Assembly (NCBI RefSeq): GCF_000004195.4
Contig: NC_030677.2
Span: 98,360,829 to 98,424,828, forward strand
Direction of reading: 5' to 3'
Source: Xenopus tropicalis
Taxonomy: Eukaryota; Chordata; Amphibia; Anura; Pipidae
DNA: 64,000 nucleotides
Part shown: piece after piece, positions 26,801-40,400 of the stretch
How the letters are laid out: each line of letters starts with the position of its first letter
How positions within the stretch are numbered: the stretch's first letter is position 1
Notes under the pieces: generated by a model
Told to the model about the DNA's origin: nothing
Seen by the model: only the letters and a program-made list of their open reading frames with translations
The model's database searches: none
Program-made: the position numbers and the translations under genes

Positions 26801-29800
26801 GCCAGATTCAACAACATAAGTAAATGTTATTTTTTCTCATTTATTTTTCTCATTCAATTTGATGAGAAAAGCTTATCTCCTAATTACATTCCAGATGTTC
26901 TGATAGAACCAGATTCAATTCAATGAGAAAAAATTATATTATATTATGTGATAAACCATAAAATAGCAATTTGAATTGAATCTGGCCCAATGTGTAGTGG
27001 GGTTGCTATACATTACACTGGCACCACATTTATCCTGCCATGTGTTCAGGTGTATTATAAATAGAATTTGCTCCCCCCAAAATCAAAAGTCACCCTTCAC
27101 TTATGGTGGGATTAACACATACTGATTACACAGGGTAGCCCTTAATAACTGAAACACTATCTTCTTTACACTTATTCTATGGAATGTTTGCCATTGCTGA
27201 GGGATAGATTGTCTGTAATAACTTGTTTACTTGCCCTCTTTCATCAACATAACCTTAGTACTTTGCCTCATCTAATCCTATAGAACAGATTTTCATTTTG
27301 AACATAAAAATGTTGGATACAGGCACACCATCCTGATCATTCTTCTCATCCTTACCAGTTTGTCTGCAGTGTCAGTATTGGTGATGAGCGAATCTGTCAT
27401 GTTTCAAAAGATTTGTAAAATGGCGAAAAATTTGCAAAATGTCGTGCTTAAAAAAAAAAAAAAAAATGTTTTTACAATTCTTTTTTGCCATGCCCAACAA
27501 TTTTTTGTCACGGGGCGAATTTTTCCGTGGCAAATTTTGTCCCCAGTTGTGTGAAACAATCTGCCAATGGCGGGACGCTGAAATTCGCCGCAAATCCATG
27601 CCTGTCGAATTATTTCACCCATCACTAGTCAGTATCAGTCGCTGTATCACTAGTAAGAACTGGCAATGATGACATCTACTGGTGGACACTTAGCATTATC
27701 ATCAAAAGGTTGTGGTTTATTTTAAACCCCTCTCAAAATAATATTAAAAAAAATAAGTGCAACATAACCATTAGTTCCATTTTCATGTATCCATTTCTTC
27801 CAAAGCTTCCTTGAGTGTGGAAATTCCTCCCTAGCATAGCTTGCACGAAGAACCAAACCCCTAGGGTAGACTAAAACAGCTTACCCCTACTAGACAGCTT
27901 ACCCCTACCTCTAACCCTGCTATGTATACGATTAACCCCTCTACTGTTCTCTTGGTACTTTGGTTTGGTTTACAGAATCTACTTTCATCAGGGTAACCAA
28001 CAATATCTAAATATAACAAATCATTTACTAACTGAACAATTAACCCAAAGGAAATGTTCTTTATTAGACATATAACTGTACAAATAGATCTATTTAAAGG
28101 TGTCATGTTGTTTTGGTGCAATGATAAGACAGTCCATTTACATCTTTACATACACATCACATACTGTATCTTCATTAAAAAAAAAAGTACATAAAAGAAT
28201 TTAGCAGTTAAAAGCCGACACATTCTTTAAAAGTCAGTGGGAGGTATACTTTTAAAATTCAAGCTATTTTAGAATTAAAATTTTGCAGACTCATTCAAAA
28301 TAAGGCGTAGAATATATTTTAGTGGGATTGAGGTTTTTGTTTTTTTTTACATGATTTATGCAATCAGGTTTTCAAGATTCACATTTTATAAAGAAACAAG
28401 AAGTTTCTGGATAATTGTATTTCAATTAAAGCTACAGCATATGCAAAAGAGGAATCAAAGAGAAGTTAGAAAGATTATAGTAGAGTGCAGGGTGAAAACC
28501 AGATTGCTTTCAAGATTTGCTGGGAGGGTGCATCTTGGACTTTCAGCATAGTTACATAGTTAAGTTGGGATGAAAAAAGACTGAAGTTCACTAAGTTCAA
28601 CCCCTCCAACCAAACCCCAGTGCCCATATATACACACACACCCATGACACAGGAGCTACCATAAGTCAAGAATATTCTTCTATATTTTATCAACAGTTAT
28701 ATTTACCTACAACTGAATTTGAAGAAATAAGTCCATTCTGTAAACCTCCACAATTAAAATGGTTTTTATCTGTTGCTTTTAATAACTTCTATGACCAACA
28801 TTACCTGTGTTTTTCCTCCTTTAGCTGCTGATATCGGAGTTGGTATAAGTGGACTGGAAGGAACCCAGGCTGTGCAATCAAGTGATTTCTCTATAGCTCA
28901 GTTTTGTTTCTTGCAACGGCTCCTCTTTATCCATGGAAGGTGGTCTTATTTGCGGATCACCAAGTTCTTCAAATATTTCTTCTACAAGACTTTCGCAAAT
29001 GTCCTTGGCCACGTCTGGTTTGGTTTCTTTAATGGATTCACTGCCCTTGTAATTAGCCCTTTTGTTATTCAGTGTGTTTAAATACAAGCATGGGGCCTGT
29101 TATCCAAAATGATGAGGACCTGTGGTTTTCCAGATAAGGGGTCTTTCTGTAATAAGGCTACTAAAAAATAATTAAAATTTTAGATAGACACAGAAGGATT
29201 GCTTTGCCTCCAGTAAGGATATACGGTAGTTAGGATCAAGTAAAATGTACTTGAGATACAAATTTGAATTATTAGCTTTAAATGGCATCTATGGGAGATC
29301 GCATTCCCATAATTCAAAACTGTCTATAAACTGGGTTTCAGGATAACAGATCCCAAACCTTTTATGCATATCCACTTTAACTATTACACAACCTTTTTTA
29401 TCCATTGTTTTTACTTTTATATTTAACTAGACACAAGCTCTGCAATAACCTCTTTAATTCACAATTCCATGTCACCAGCAGATCTTGTAACTAATAGCGG
29501 TTTTCTGCTGCAGTCTATAGAATCACTCTTGGTAAAACAAGGCAAAAGTGTCACTGCAAGTTACAATTAAAGCATTGTCAACAAAATGACAAGTAATTTT
29601 ATTGTTCTATAATCTACCCACATTTAAAACATTAATAATGAGATTGAAAAGTAAGATATTAAGGGGCAGATTTATCAAAAAGTGAGTTTAGAGCTTAATA
29701 CATAAAAACTCACCCAAGCTCTATTCACTCCTATGGGAGTTTTAGAAGCGTATTTATCAATGGGTGAGTTCTAACTTTCACTCATCGATAAATACGCTTC

Positions 29801-32800
29801 TAAAAATCCCAAAGGAATGAATAGAATGTGGGTGAGTTTTTATGTATTTAGCTCTAAACTCACATTTTGGTAAATCTGCCCCCAAATGTTGACAGCGCCA
29901 TGAGTCATTTAATTCTTGTAAATGTGCTTGTAAATAAACATCTTTAATAGAACTTACACTAAGAAAACTTTTGGCAGATTTAGGTGCCACTTATCTTGTA
30001 TACCTGCAAAGTGACCCTTTCAATTTTAAATTTAAATTTTTATTTAAAATGTATTTAGTGAGCACAAAAATAATTTTTTAGTCAGAAGTTGTATATTGTT
30101 AGCACAAAATTAATTAACAGAGTTTTACATCTTCTTTCATTATTTTGCAGACACTATATGATAGCTGGTACATTTCACTCTACGCTATTATGTTCACTTC
30201 CTTTCCAGTTCTCTCACTGGCTGTGCTTGAACAGGTGAGGAGACAGTATTTGTGAGAAAACAGAAAAATGTTTATATCATCTTTTATATATATACATGAT
30301 AACAAAGTGTACAGTTTAGTAAGGTAGAGAATGGATTATTTAAAATGTTGGACAAATCATTTTTATGGTAAAATGTTAGAGTATCTCAACATGCAGGTGA
30401 GAATCTTGAGCAGCTGAGGTTAGGGGAGTGAGGGGGTGTTATGAGGAAACCCCCCATTAGTGATGTGGGGTGTCACCGTATCAAGATTCTTTCTTTTAAA
30501 AAAAACAGAAGTTCTGGTATTTTTTATGCATGTAATTCCCATAAATATAGGTTGTAGCATTATAGCTTAAAACTTCCACTATTTCCATTCCCTAGTTACC
30601 ACTTTGTAACCTGAATTCTTGGTTAATTGCTGGCCTCTGTTCTGTATTGCTTCTTATGCAAGTCACCTTTAAAAAAAATCATTCATTCATTCATTTTCAA
30701 TTAGATTAATTAATTAAAAGTAAATGTGTTGTGCCTAATTAACCTTCCAGGTCCCAACTCTGCAAGTTTGTTTTATATTTAGTTTTGCTGACTCTCCTAC
30801 AATTGGGGTTAATCCAAATGTACAGTTTATTGCATTTACTATTTTTGGTCACAGGGTGGCAGTTGTTCCTTTCTTATTTTTCTTTGAACTTCATTTTTTG
30901 TACAATAAATATTGTGGTTATTGTTCTGCATAGATTGGGGGGGGGGCTATTGTTAGATAAAAGCTATTAAGGGAAGAGGAAGGGTTGGAGTAGCTGACAT
31001 TTTGCTTGGCAAATGCTAGAGATATTAAGAGACAACAATATTGTTATTGGGTTCTTCTGGGTCAAGAAGAAGGTTCCAATGCCTCCAACAGAGGCTAGCT
31101 AGTTAGCATGTGACCCTTTTGAGAAACATCAGATTTTAATATGTGTTTGGGTTGCTGCATATACTCTACATTGCTGCTTTGCCCTAGAACAACATCTACA
31201 TCACTCAGCCCCAAAGCTCTCAATAATTCAGTGCCTATTTGAAGACCAGTTCTGCATAGTTTACTGCATTGTTTGAGCACAAATTGGCAGTTGCCTTGTA
31301 TTTTTTGCCACTGCCACTGCTCTGTATGAATACCATTATGCATGTATGTGCCACTAGAACCTTATCTGATGATCACAAATCCATTTTTTGCTATAGCTAG
31401 CAGTTGCTAAGGTGTTACATCCTCTTATGGCCCTAGCCACAAGAAGCTTAAAATCCTTGATCCATTTCACAGTTAGAGCATGAGGAACTGCACCTACTGT
31501 AGTATTGTTTTAATAGGGTTCTTATTTCTATATATTTATGGGGGTGTAAACAATTTGATGTGGTTCAGAGGTTTTAAAATTGTGCCCCTCAATCCTTGGA
31601 CCCTTGGGCCACACTTCCTTCCCTAAGGTTGGAAAGATGGGGACAGAGGTAGCAGAAATTTCATGAAAAGTGGTGTCAATCAGAGAACAGAAAGGGAAGG
31701 GATTTACTGAAACCACACGCATCAGGGGTCCTCAACCTTTCTTAATCATGAGCCACATTAAAATGAAAGAATTGGAGACCAACACAAGCATCATAAAAGC
31801 TCAAGGAGGTACCAAATAAGGGCTACGATTGGCTATTAGGTACCCTCTATGCACACTTTTAGCTTACAGGAGGCTTTATTTGGTAGTATATTTTGTTTAT
31901 CAGTGCCCCCTGATAGCAACATCCAAGGGGTTGGGGAGCAACATGTTGCTCAAGAGCCACTGGTTGGGGATCACTGCTCTACATTGTAACATTACAAAGA
32001 AACAATGTAATCTCACTGCTTCCTCATGTTACAAAGTTTTCTACTCCAATTCATAGTAATATAGTAACATAAGTTGAAAAGCAGCACATTTCCATAAAGT
32101 TCAACCTTTTATGTTTATACAAAACCTGCCTAACTGCTAGTTGATCCAGAGGAAGATAAAAAAAATGCTTCGGTAGCTTCTCCAATTTGCCTCAGAGGGG
32201 AAAATATTCCTTCCTGACTCCAAGCTGGAAATCAGACCAGTCTCTGCATCAGCTTTGCCCACTAGCTAAAAAGGCATCCAGCTGTCTAATATATTTGCCA
32301 GTATAACTGATTCAGGGAGAGAATGTCACAACTCTACAGCTCTCACTATTAAAAAATATTTCCAAATATTAATATAGAAAATCCTTTCTTCTCATTGAAG
32401 TGGGTGCTCTTGTGTCTGCTGGAAGCTCATACTGTTTATAATGCCATTCTCCAGAACATAGTTTTGAATGTGATCCCTAAAAGGAATTGTTCACCTTAAA
32501 GGTAACTTTTAGTATGATGTAGAGAGCCATTTTCTGAGACAATTTGCAATTGGTTTTTAATTATTTAAATTTTTGTTTAGCTGCTCCCCAGTTTGCAGTT
32601 TCAGCAGCCATCTGGTTGCCAGGATCCAAATTAGGAGTGGTTTAAATGAGTCACTTGTATATAAATAGGAGAGGACTTGATTAGAAAAATATAGTAACAA
32701 ATAGTTAGTATAAATAGTAACAATAACAATAAAACTGTAGCCTCGCAAAGCAATTGCTTTTTGGCTGATGACCCCCTTTTGAAAGTGGGAAAGAGTTGGT

Positions 32801-35800
32801 AAAAGAATGCAAATAAAACAAGTACTAGGAAAAATAAATAATGAAGACTGATTTAAAACTTGCTTAGAATTGGCACTTCTATGGCATTTAAAAAGTTAAC
32901 TTAAAAGTAAACCACACCATTACAGCCTACAAATAACTTGCCCACCACAGACATTAAATTTACTGGTTGATAATAGCCAGGCTGAGATTGTTATCCCTTT
33001 CTGAATATAGGAAATACATTAGCTTTCCTCTAATCCATACATACCATTATCAAATAAAAGTGAGTCTGAGAAAATCAGAAATAGAGACCTGGCTAAAACT
33101 GAACTAAGCTCTGTTGGTACCCATGAGTTAATGGCTTTGTGTCCTTTTAGGTACCTTTGTATTCATTTCTCTGGTATAATATTGACTGGAGTAGTGGTAC
33201 TGTCAAGATATTACATTTGCCACAAGATAATTCATGTCATTGATTGTTGAAAACCCAACCATAAATTATGTGTAGCACTGTAAAAAAAGAGAGTGGGCTC
33301 TCTGGTTCTTTTCCAGTTACCACAAATGTAACTCTCTTTCTTAACCAGACCCTCACATTATCTAGAGCACAGACACCTCAGCATTTCATTGCACATTGGT
33401 CCAAGTAATGTCTGACTAGTGGTTCCATCAGTAAATGAGCAGTTACTAGGGTTACAGAATGCCAACACTGTAGCTTTTATGTTTCCAGATCATATATTAA
33501 TCAATGTGGGATCATGAGTTGATGACTCCTTTTCTTTAGTATATGCAGTATGTGAGCGTTACGTTCCCCCCAGTAGGAGACCCAAGCCCCAGGGAAGGTG
33601 TCACCCCTAGGAAAGATATGGCTAAACAGAGAATGTTTTGCTGTTGTGATGTGGAAGCTGGAGTGCTCTGAAACGTTTACATTGGTCCACCTTACATATT
33701 GAAGCTCATGTTTCATAGGCAGTAGATATTTCCATGGTTTATGTTTTGTTTGTACATGATTAATGTTTTTACTTTGGTAGGTGATTTTAATACAAAGTTA
33801 CCTACATGTTAGTTAAGTATTTGGGTATTTGTTTTGCTATTTGTACTTGCATAGAAAACTGGTTGAATGGTAGTGTAAAGAATGGACATGTGAAGGCAAA
33901 ACTTCACCATTTTGTAAGGGATTACTTGCAAAGTTGACATACAACCGTTATTATGTGCTCAAGTGTAACTTCAGGAGATATTCTGAGAAACCACATTGGC
34001 TGTTAGCAAAGATAGTGCTCTCACTCCAAAATCAGAGTTTCCCAGTGGCTTTTGGCGACTGGAGCATCTTTACTGTCTTTATTACCATTATGACAATATC
34101 CAAAAGGGTTCATAGCCTTAGCTAATCCCAGTTTATCCATCTTAAGGCTGCATACTGCTAACATATTATGTTTAACCTGTGGTGGCTCTAGTTAAAGGAT
34201 TAACACTCTTCTTTTCTATCCGGGTTGGCTGGTACCCCTGTAAATTCAAAATAGTTTAAGTGTGAGCACCATTGGCGTAACAATAGAGGGAGCAGACCAC
34301 GGGGAAGGGGAGGCCTGGATCGTGGGTTAGCTTCCTCCATTGTTGCCTATAAAACTCCACTCTACATAATGTTGAGTGGGTTGAAATGAACAATGAGGTA
34401 TCATCAAGGAATTATTATCCAGGTGAAGGGTGAAGACATGGACAAACTGAATGGATCAAATTTTGTCTTAGTCACTATGTAAAGCTGCAAGCTATGGAAA
34501 GTGACAGTAATACTGCAGTACATTGGGAAAAGGGAACTAAGGTTCACATGGTAACAAAAATACAGATGCACCCCAAAAAGGTGCAAAAAGTGTTTATTTG
34601 TGCCACAGAACCAGGAATTTTTCGGCCAACACACTAGTCCTTTATCAAGAAATAATAATATTATTTGCAATAACTTAAAGGACGTTTTTTGCTTTTTAGG
34701 ATGTAACTGCTGAAATCAGCCTGCTGTCTCCTGAATTATACAGAGTGGGGCAATCTGGCTCCTTGTTCACCTACAAGACGTTTCTTGGTTCATTCTTAAA
34801 AGGAATAGCTACTTCCTTGTCTTCGTTCTTCATATCATTTGGTACATTCCAAGACACTGCTGGTCCAAGTGGAATATGTGACTACCAAGCATTTGCAGTT
34901 ACAACTGCCACCACCGTGATACTGTCTGTCACTCTAGAGGTAGAAGAACATAAACATTATTATAATGTGACAAACATTAGTGCTTTGGACCACTTTTCCA
35001 CTATAGATGTTCATAAGAAAAACACAGCCTGCAATTCATATTTGCATCACTGTGATAAATGTGCCAGGGTTCCTTTCAGAAGAACACGCACGTGTGCGTG
35101 TGCGTGTGTCTGTGCGTGTGTGTGTGTCTGTGCGTGTGTGTGTGTCTGTGCGTGTGTGTGTGTCTGTGCGTTTGTGTGTGCACACGCATGAAACAAACAA
35201 ACTGTCTCCAGTTGTTCCTAGAAAACAAATTCAAGACAAATAACAGAATGATTGGTGCTGTGGTCCATCACAGCTTTAGTGTACCAGTGCTTAACACTTT
35301 TTTCCCATTGTTAAATATCCCTAATGGAAAACATATTTTTAGATATAGATATGTTATTATTTATTTGTTGAGATTCTTTACAGAAAGTGTTTGGTTTTCT
35401 TTTAAGCCGCTTAAATGGGAAATTTACTTTAACTATTTATTGAACTAAGATGCAGACAGTGCTATATAGTTATATATATAGACAGCGAGTTGGTGCACAA
35501 TGATTATACCTGGGTGCAGGAGCAAATATAGTACAATAAAACAAAAAAGTGTCAGCACTCACAGGATTTAAATTATTTGAAAAAAAAGGTAAATTTTATT
35601 ACAAAATATGAAAAAGGAACATTACAGACCTCAACGTTTCAGTCCCCCACAGGAACTTTCGCCAGGAGGCTGAGAAAAGACTGTCTTTTCTCTGCCTCCT
35701 GAAATTTCAAAATTAAATCTAAAAAAAATCTGTTTGCGGTTTTGAAAATTTCATTGCAGGATTCTGCTGGAGAAGCTCTATTAACTGATGTGTTTTGAAA

Positions 35801-37360
35801 AAAAAAACATGTTTTCCCATGACAGTATTCCTTTAAATTGTAATCCTTTATTAGAATTCCATTACAAATACACAAAACATACTGTAATATGTTTTTTATT
35901 CCCAAGCACTTTTTCAAAGGCTTAATAAATCAAACATTTCTTTCAATATACACCTATAAGACCCTTCATTACAACTCACCAGTGAAATCACAATAATGAA
36001 TGTACACGCCTAAGGAAGATTATCTGGATATAATACAAACATTTCTCTAAAAAGTGAACATCATAAATCTCCCATTTGATCTCAGCACATAGTAATTTAG
36101 CATGCATATGGCCCCACAAGGACCTAGGGAAATTCTTTCTATCCCTTGTACAGACAATTTATGGATATTACTCCCATTTCACAACTTAATATATTTTGCT
36201 ACTGGGGTCAACTCACTTCCCACTTTAATGCTATTAAGCTTTAAGTGGCCTAATGTGCAAACAACACTGCTTGCTACATACAATGTTGTACATGTTATGG
36301 GGCACAAATCATGCCCCAATTGCGATTCCACACTCCTGGAGGTAACAGTCATCATTAAATATAAAAATTGTTTTAAGGCTTAAATCTCATGGCATAATCA
36401 TTTATAATGATAACTGATGGAAATCATATTGTATGGAGGCTTGTAGAATAATAGGCCAGATTCCACAGGAAAAAGTTATTTTGTGGTTTATCATAAACTT
36501 ATGGGCGAAATTCAATATAAGGAGAAAAAACTTTACTCCTAATTTAGTTCTTGTTTTTCCTCAATAGACTTTAATAGAGTTTCATATGATAAACAGTGAA
36601 GTAAGGTTTTCTCACTGCATTGCATTTGGCCCAACATCTGCTATTCTTCATGTATAGCAATCATGCCAAGCCAATATATCTAGGCAATCGAGTAAATCTG
36701 TGGTGCCTCTAACAAAAGATACAAATCTTTTTACTAGGGGTTGTAATAACATGTATAAATTCTGAGAGGCCTTCATTTAGCAAACTCCACATTTTTTTTG
36801 GGGGGGGGGATGATTTCCTTTATGCAGATTTGGTAAATGCTAAAATACTGGGGGAAGCAATGGGTTGAATTCAATAATAGGATGAGTTGTGTATGCCATG
36901 TAATGTAGCAGGCAATTTAAAGTGGTTGTGAGATAAAGGTGTGGAAGTTGGGGAAAAAGTTGGACATTGATGCATATTAGTATGAGCAAGTTGTGGCTGA
37001 CTTCTGCTTTAAACTTCTGCTTTAAATCAGCCTACAATCTTTCAAAAGAAAATCAGAGATGTTGACAGATATATTTTCTTTCTAATAGATCACCTTTGAG
37101 ATCTCGTACTGGACTCGTCTGTCTGTCATTGCTGTTGTCATCAGTCCACTGCTGTATTTTCTCTCCTCATTTACTAGCCAAGCATTTCCCTTGTTTGTCT
37201 TCCTGCCAACAATGTTTCAATTTCCAGGTAAAGAATGAATCTATTGCATGGTTAATGAAATACAGGTGGCTATACAAGATTCATGTAGTCAGCCTCTTTA
37301 GCCTTATTACCTTGTATGTATAATGTATATATACATGTTGCACCCCTGGAAAGCATATGC

Positions 37361-37416
<56 letters not shown>

Positions 37417-40400
37417 CCCTTGGGAAGCTATATGTACATATAATATATACATTTTGTGCCCCATTCAACACACAATTGTCTGGGATTTTAGTCCTTTGCC
37501 TCTTCCCTTGTGATCCAGTTATTTGATCAGCCATCCACTTCTGTGGCCAAATTGACCATACTATATCTACCTAGTCCTAAAGTTTTTTAAAAGGAAAATT
37601 ATACCCCTGAACAATGTAGGTCTCTATAAAAATATATTGCATAAACAAGCTCATATGTAAAACCCTGCTTCATCTAAATAAACCATTTTAAAATACATAT
37701 ACTTTTTTAGTAGTATGTGCCATTGGGTAACCTTAAATATAAAAAAAAATGCCATTTAAAGAATTAAAGGGGTTATTCACCTTTAAATTACATTTTTGGT
37801 ATGATGTAGAGAGTGATATTCCGAGACAGTTGGCAATTGGTCTTCTTTTTTTATTATTTGTGGTTTTTGAGTTATTTAGCTTCTTATTTAGCAGCTTTCC
37901 AGTTTGCAGTTTCAGCAATCTGGTTGCCAGGGCCCAAATTACCCTAGCAACCATGCACTGATTTATATAAAAGACTGGAATACAAATAAGCGATGGGCCT
38001 GAATAGAAAGATTAGTAATAAAAAGTAGCAATAACAATAAATGTGTAGCCTTACAGAGCATTCATTTTTTAGATGAGGTCAGTGACCCCTATTTGAAAGC
38101 TGGAAATATTTAGAAGAAAAAGGCAAATAATTCAAAAACTATAAAAAAGAAAAAATGAAGGCTAATTGAAATTAGAATTAGGCTCACTATAACATACTAA
38201 AAGTTAACTTAAAGGTGAACCACACAAACAAACCAAGGCACACATACCTGCTAGGCCACATCAGCCAATTAATGGACAGAGTTCTGCCTTTTGCTTCCAC
38301 ACTACTTCCTGTTACAGTTAGAGCTTTGTTATTCTGTGTGATCTCTGAGGGAGCACACAGCCCATCACTAAATGGTAGTTCAAGATATATTCCAGTTTGG
38401 CAAGATTCCTTAATAGATCACTTAACATAGCATAAAATCTGTTGGTTAAGTATTCATTTGGGGTATAGTTTTCCTTTAATTGGACAGACCCTTTTCCTAA
38501 AAGTTGTTGAGTTGAGATGTGGACTATTTACCCCTCCCAAAGAAGAGGACCATCCTCTCAATCATTTACCCCCCGACAGTAGATGGCCATCCAAGGGCAC
38601 AACAAAATTCTGATTATCTATAAATTATACCAAAAAAAAAATGTATTAAACTGATGATATAGTCTCTTTCCAGACATCTCTTCCACATTTATATTGAACA
38701 GTAATTGCCCTGTTTAGCTGCTTATTTTTTATTTTATTGATTTGAGAGGTTTTATTGCATATGTAGTGGTTTTAAGGCATTTTAGTTCTGCTTATAAAAT
38801 TGTTGTTGCTCACTAGTCATATTCATTGCACTGCATAACAACTTTTCTACGTTATTGATTTGAGCAATTTTGTCTGCAACAGAGTACCTGAGCATGTTCT
38901 TGTGCCAAAAATTTTCTGAAGCAGAAAAACATTATAATATTGGGAATAATTATATAATATCTAAAGATTTTGGATATGAAAATTAGTTTTGAAACAATGA
39001 ACATATTTTTGGCAGAGGCTAGTTTTAGAAAGTGTCTTACAAGTGGCTTGCGCAGAACCCACCCAAGGTTTAAACAGGGGGAAGTGTGTGTGGAGAGAAG
39101 CCAGTTAGGCAAACTGAGCGTAGTACCTGAGGATGAGCAGAGAGCAAAGTCAACAGATCCAGGACAGAGGCAGGCAGAACAGGTTCAAAGTCAGGAGTCG
39201 GCCATAAGTCAGGATGAGCAGCAAATATTCTAGGTCAAAGAATAGGCAGGTGTCCGCTAGGATTTAGGATAAACCACAATAACCAGGCACTGATCCAAAC
39301 AACAACTGCTTTAAATAGTTTGAATTTTGGCACCAATTCACCTGTGTTGTGATGCACACACACCAGCATTAGTACACAAACAGACAGTGTTGCATGATGC
39401 GCATACCTGCGCACAGTTTTACGCCAGTTGTGAGCAGATGATACAGCAGCAGGATGGGAGTGCACCAAGAAACAGGAGCTTTAAGTATCCTTATATTGCC
39501 CCCTAAGAAGAAGCGGCCTCAAGATGCGAAGATCAGTAGGTTAAGTCTTATGATATTGTGCACAGGTCTAGGCACAAACAGAACCAGCACACACAAGCAC
39601 TTGCCTGAGGATGTTTCCCTGTAGTTTATTAGTCAAAAATTTAAACATAACATTTCAAGGGCATGCCACTTCGTCAGGTACCTTATTAGAATAGGATGTT
39701 TTGCACCTTCAGGAAGATACCTCCATCATATCAGCCAATTAACCTCCATCCTTTAGAGCAAGTTTAAAAGCCAATAATTCTCTGTCGGCAACATTATAAT
39801 TACACACCAATTTGTCATTTTACGTGAAAAGAAGGCACTTGGATGAAGTTCTTCCTTAATACCAGATCATCGACTTCTAGGATAAATGGAAGGGAAGGAT
39901 CTAGGAGTTGAAGAATAGGGCCAGAGGCAAAGAGAGTTGGAGGGTGTAGACCAGCCAGTGAAATAAAGAAACTCAAGAATTAAATTTTTTTAAAAAAAAA
40001 ATACGAAAAAAAAATACGAAAGACATAGTTCACAAAGTGCGGGAACGTTGTGGGCACATTCACAAATCCTGACAAGTTTATAGGCACCCCGAGGTCTAGT
40101 TTAGAATACACTTTAGCCTCTCCTAGATGTTGAAATAGCTCAGGAATAAGTGGAAGAGGGTATCTGTTTTTAACTGGTATCTTATTCAGTTGTCGGCAAT
40201 CAATACTGTGTGGTCTTTCTTTTCAATGAAGAAAATTCTAGCCCCAGCAGGAGATGTGGCGGATGAATGAAACCCTTAGCTAAGTTCTCGTCAAGATAGT
40301 TGCATAGCTCTAATAGTTTAGGTTCTGATGAGGGATAAATACATCTAGAAGGAACCTGAGCACCAGGAAGCAAATCAATAGGGCAATCGTAGATGCGGTT

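Noticed and set aside
35059..35448. 129-residue Cys/Val-rich open frame
   Set aside because: It runs across a GT-rich microsatellite after the exon 22 donor and is low complexity only.
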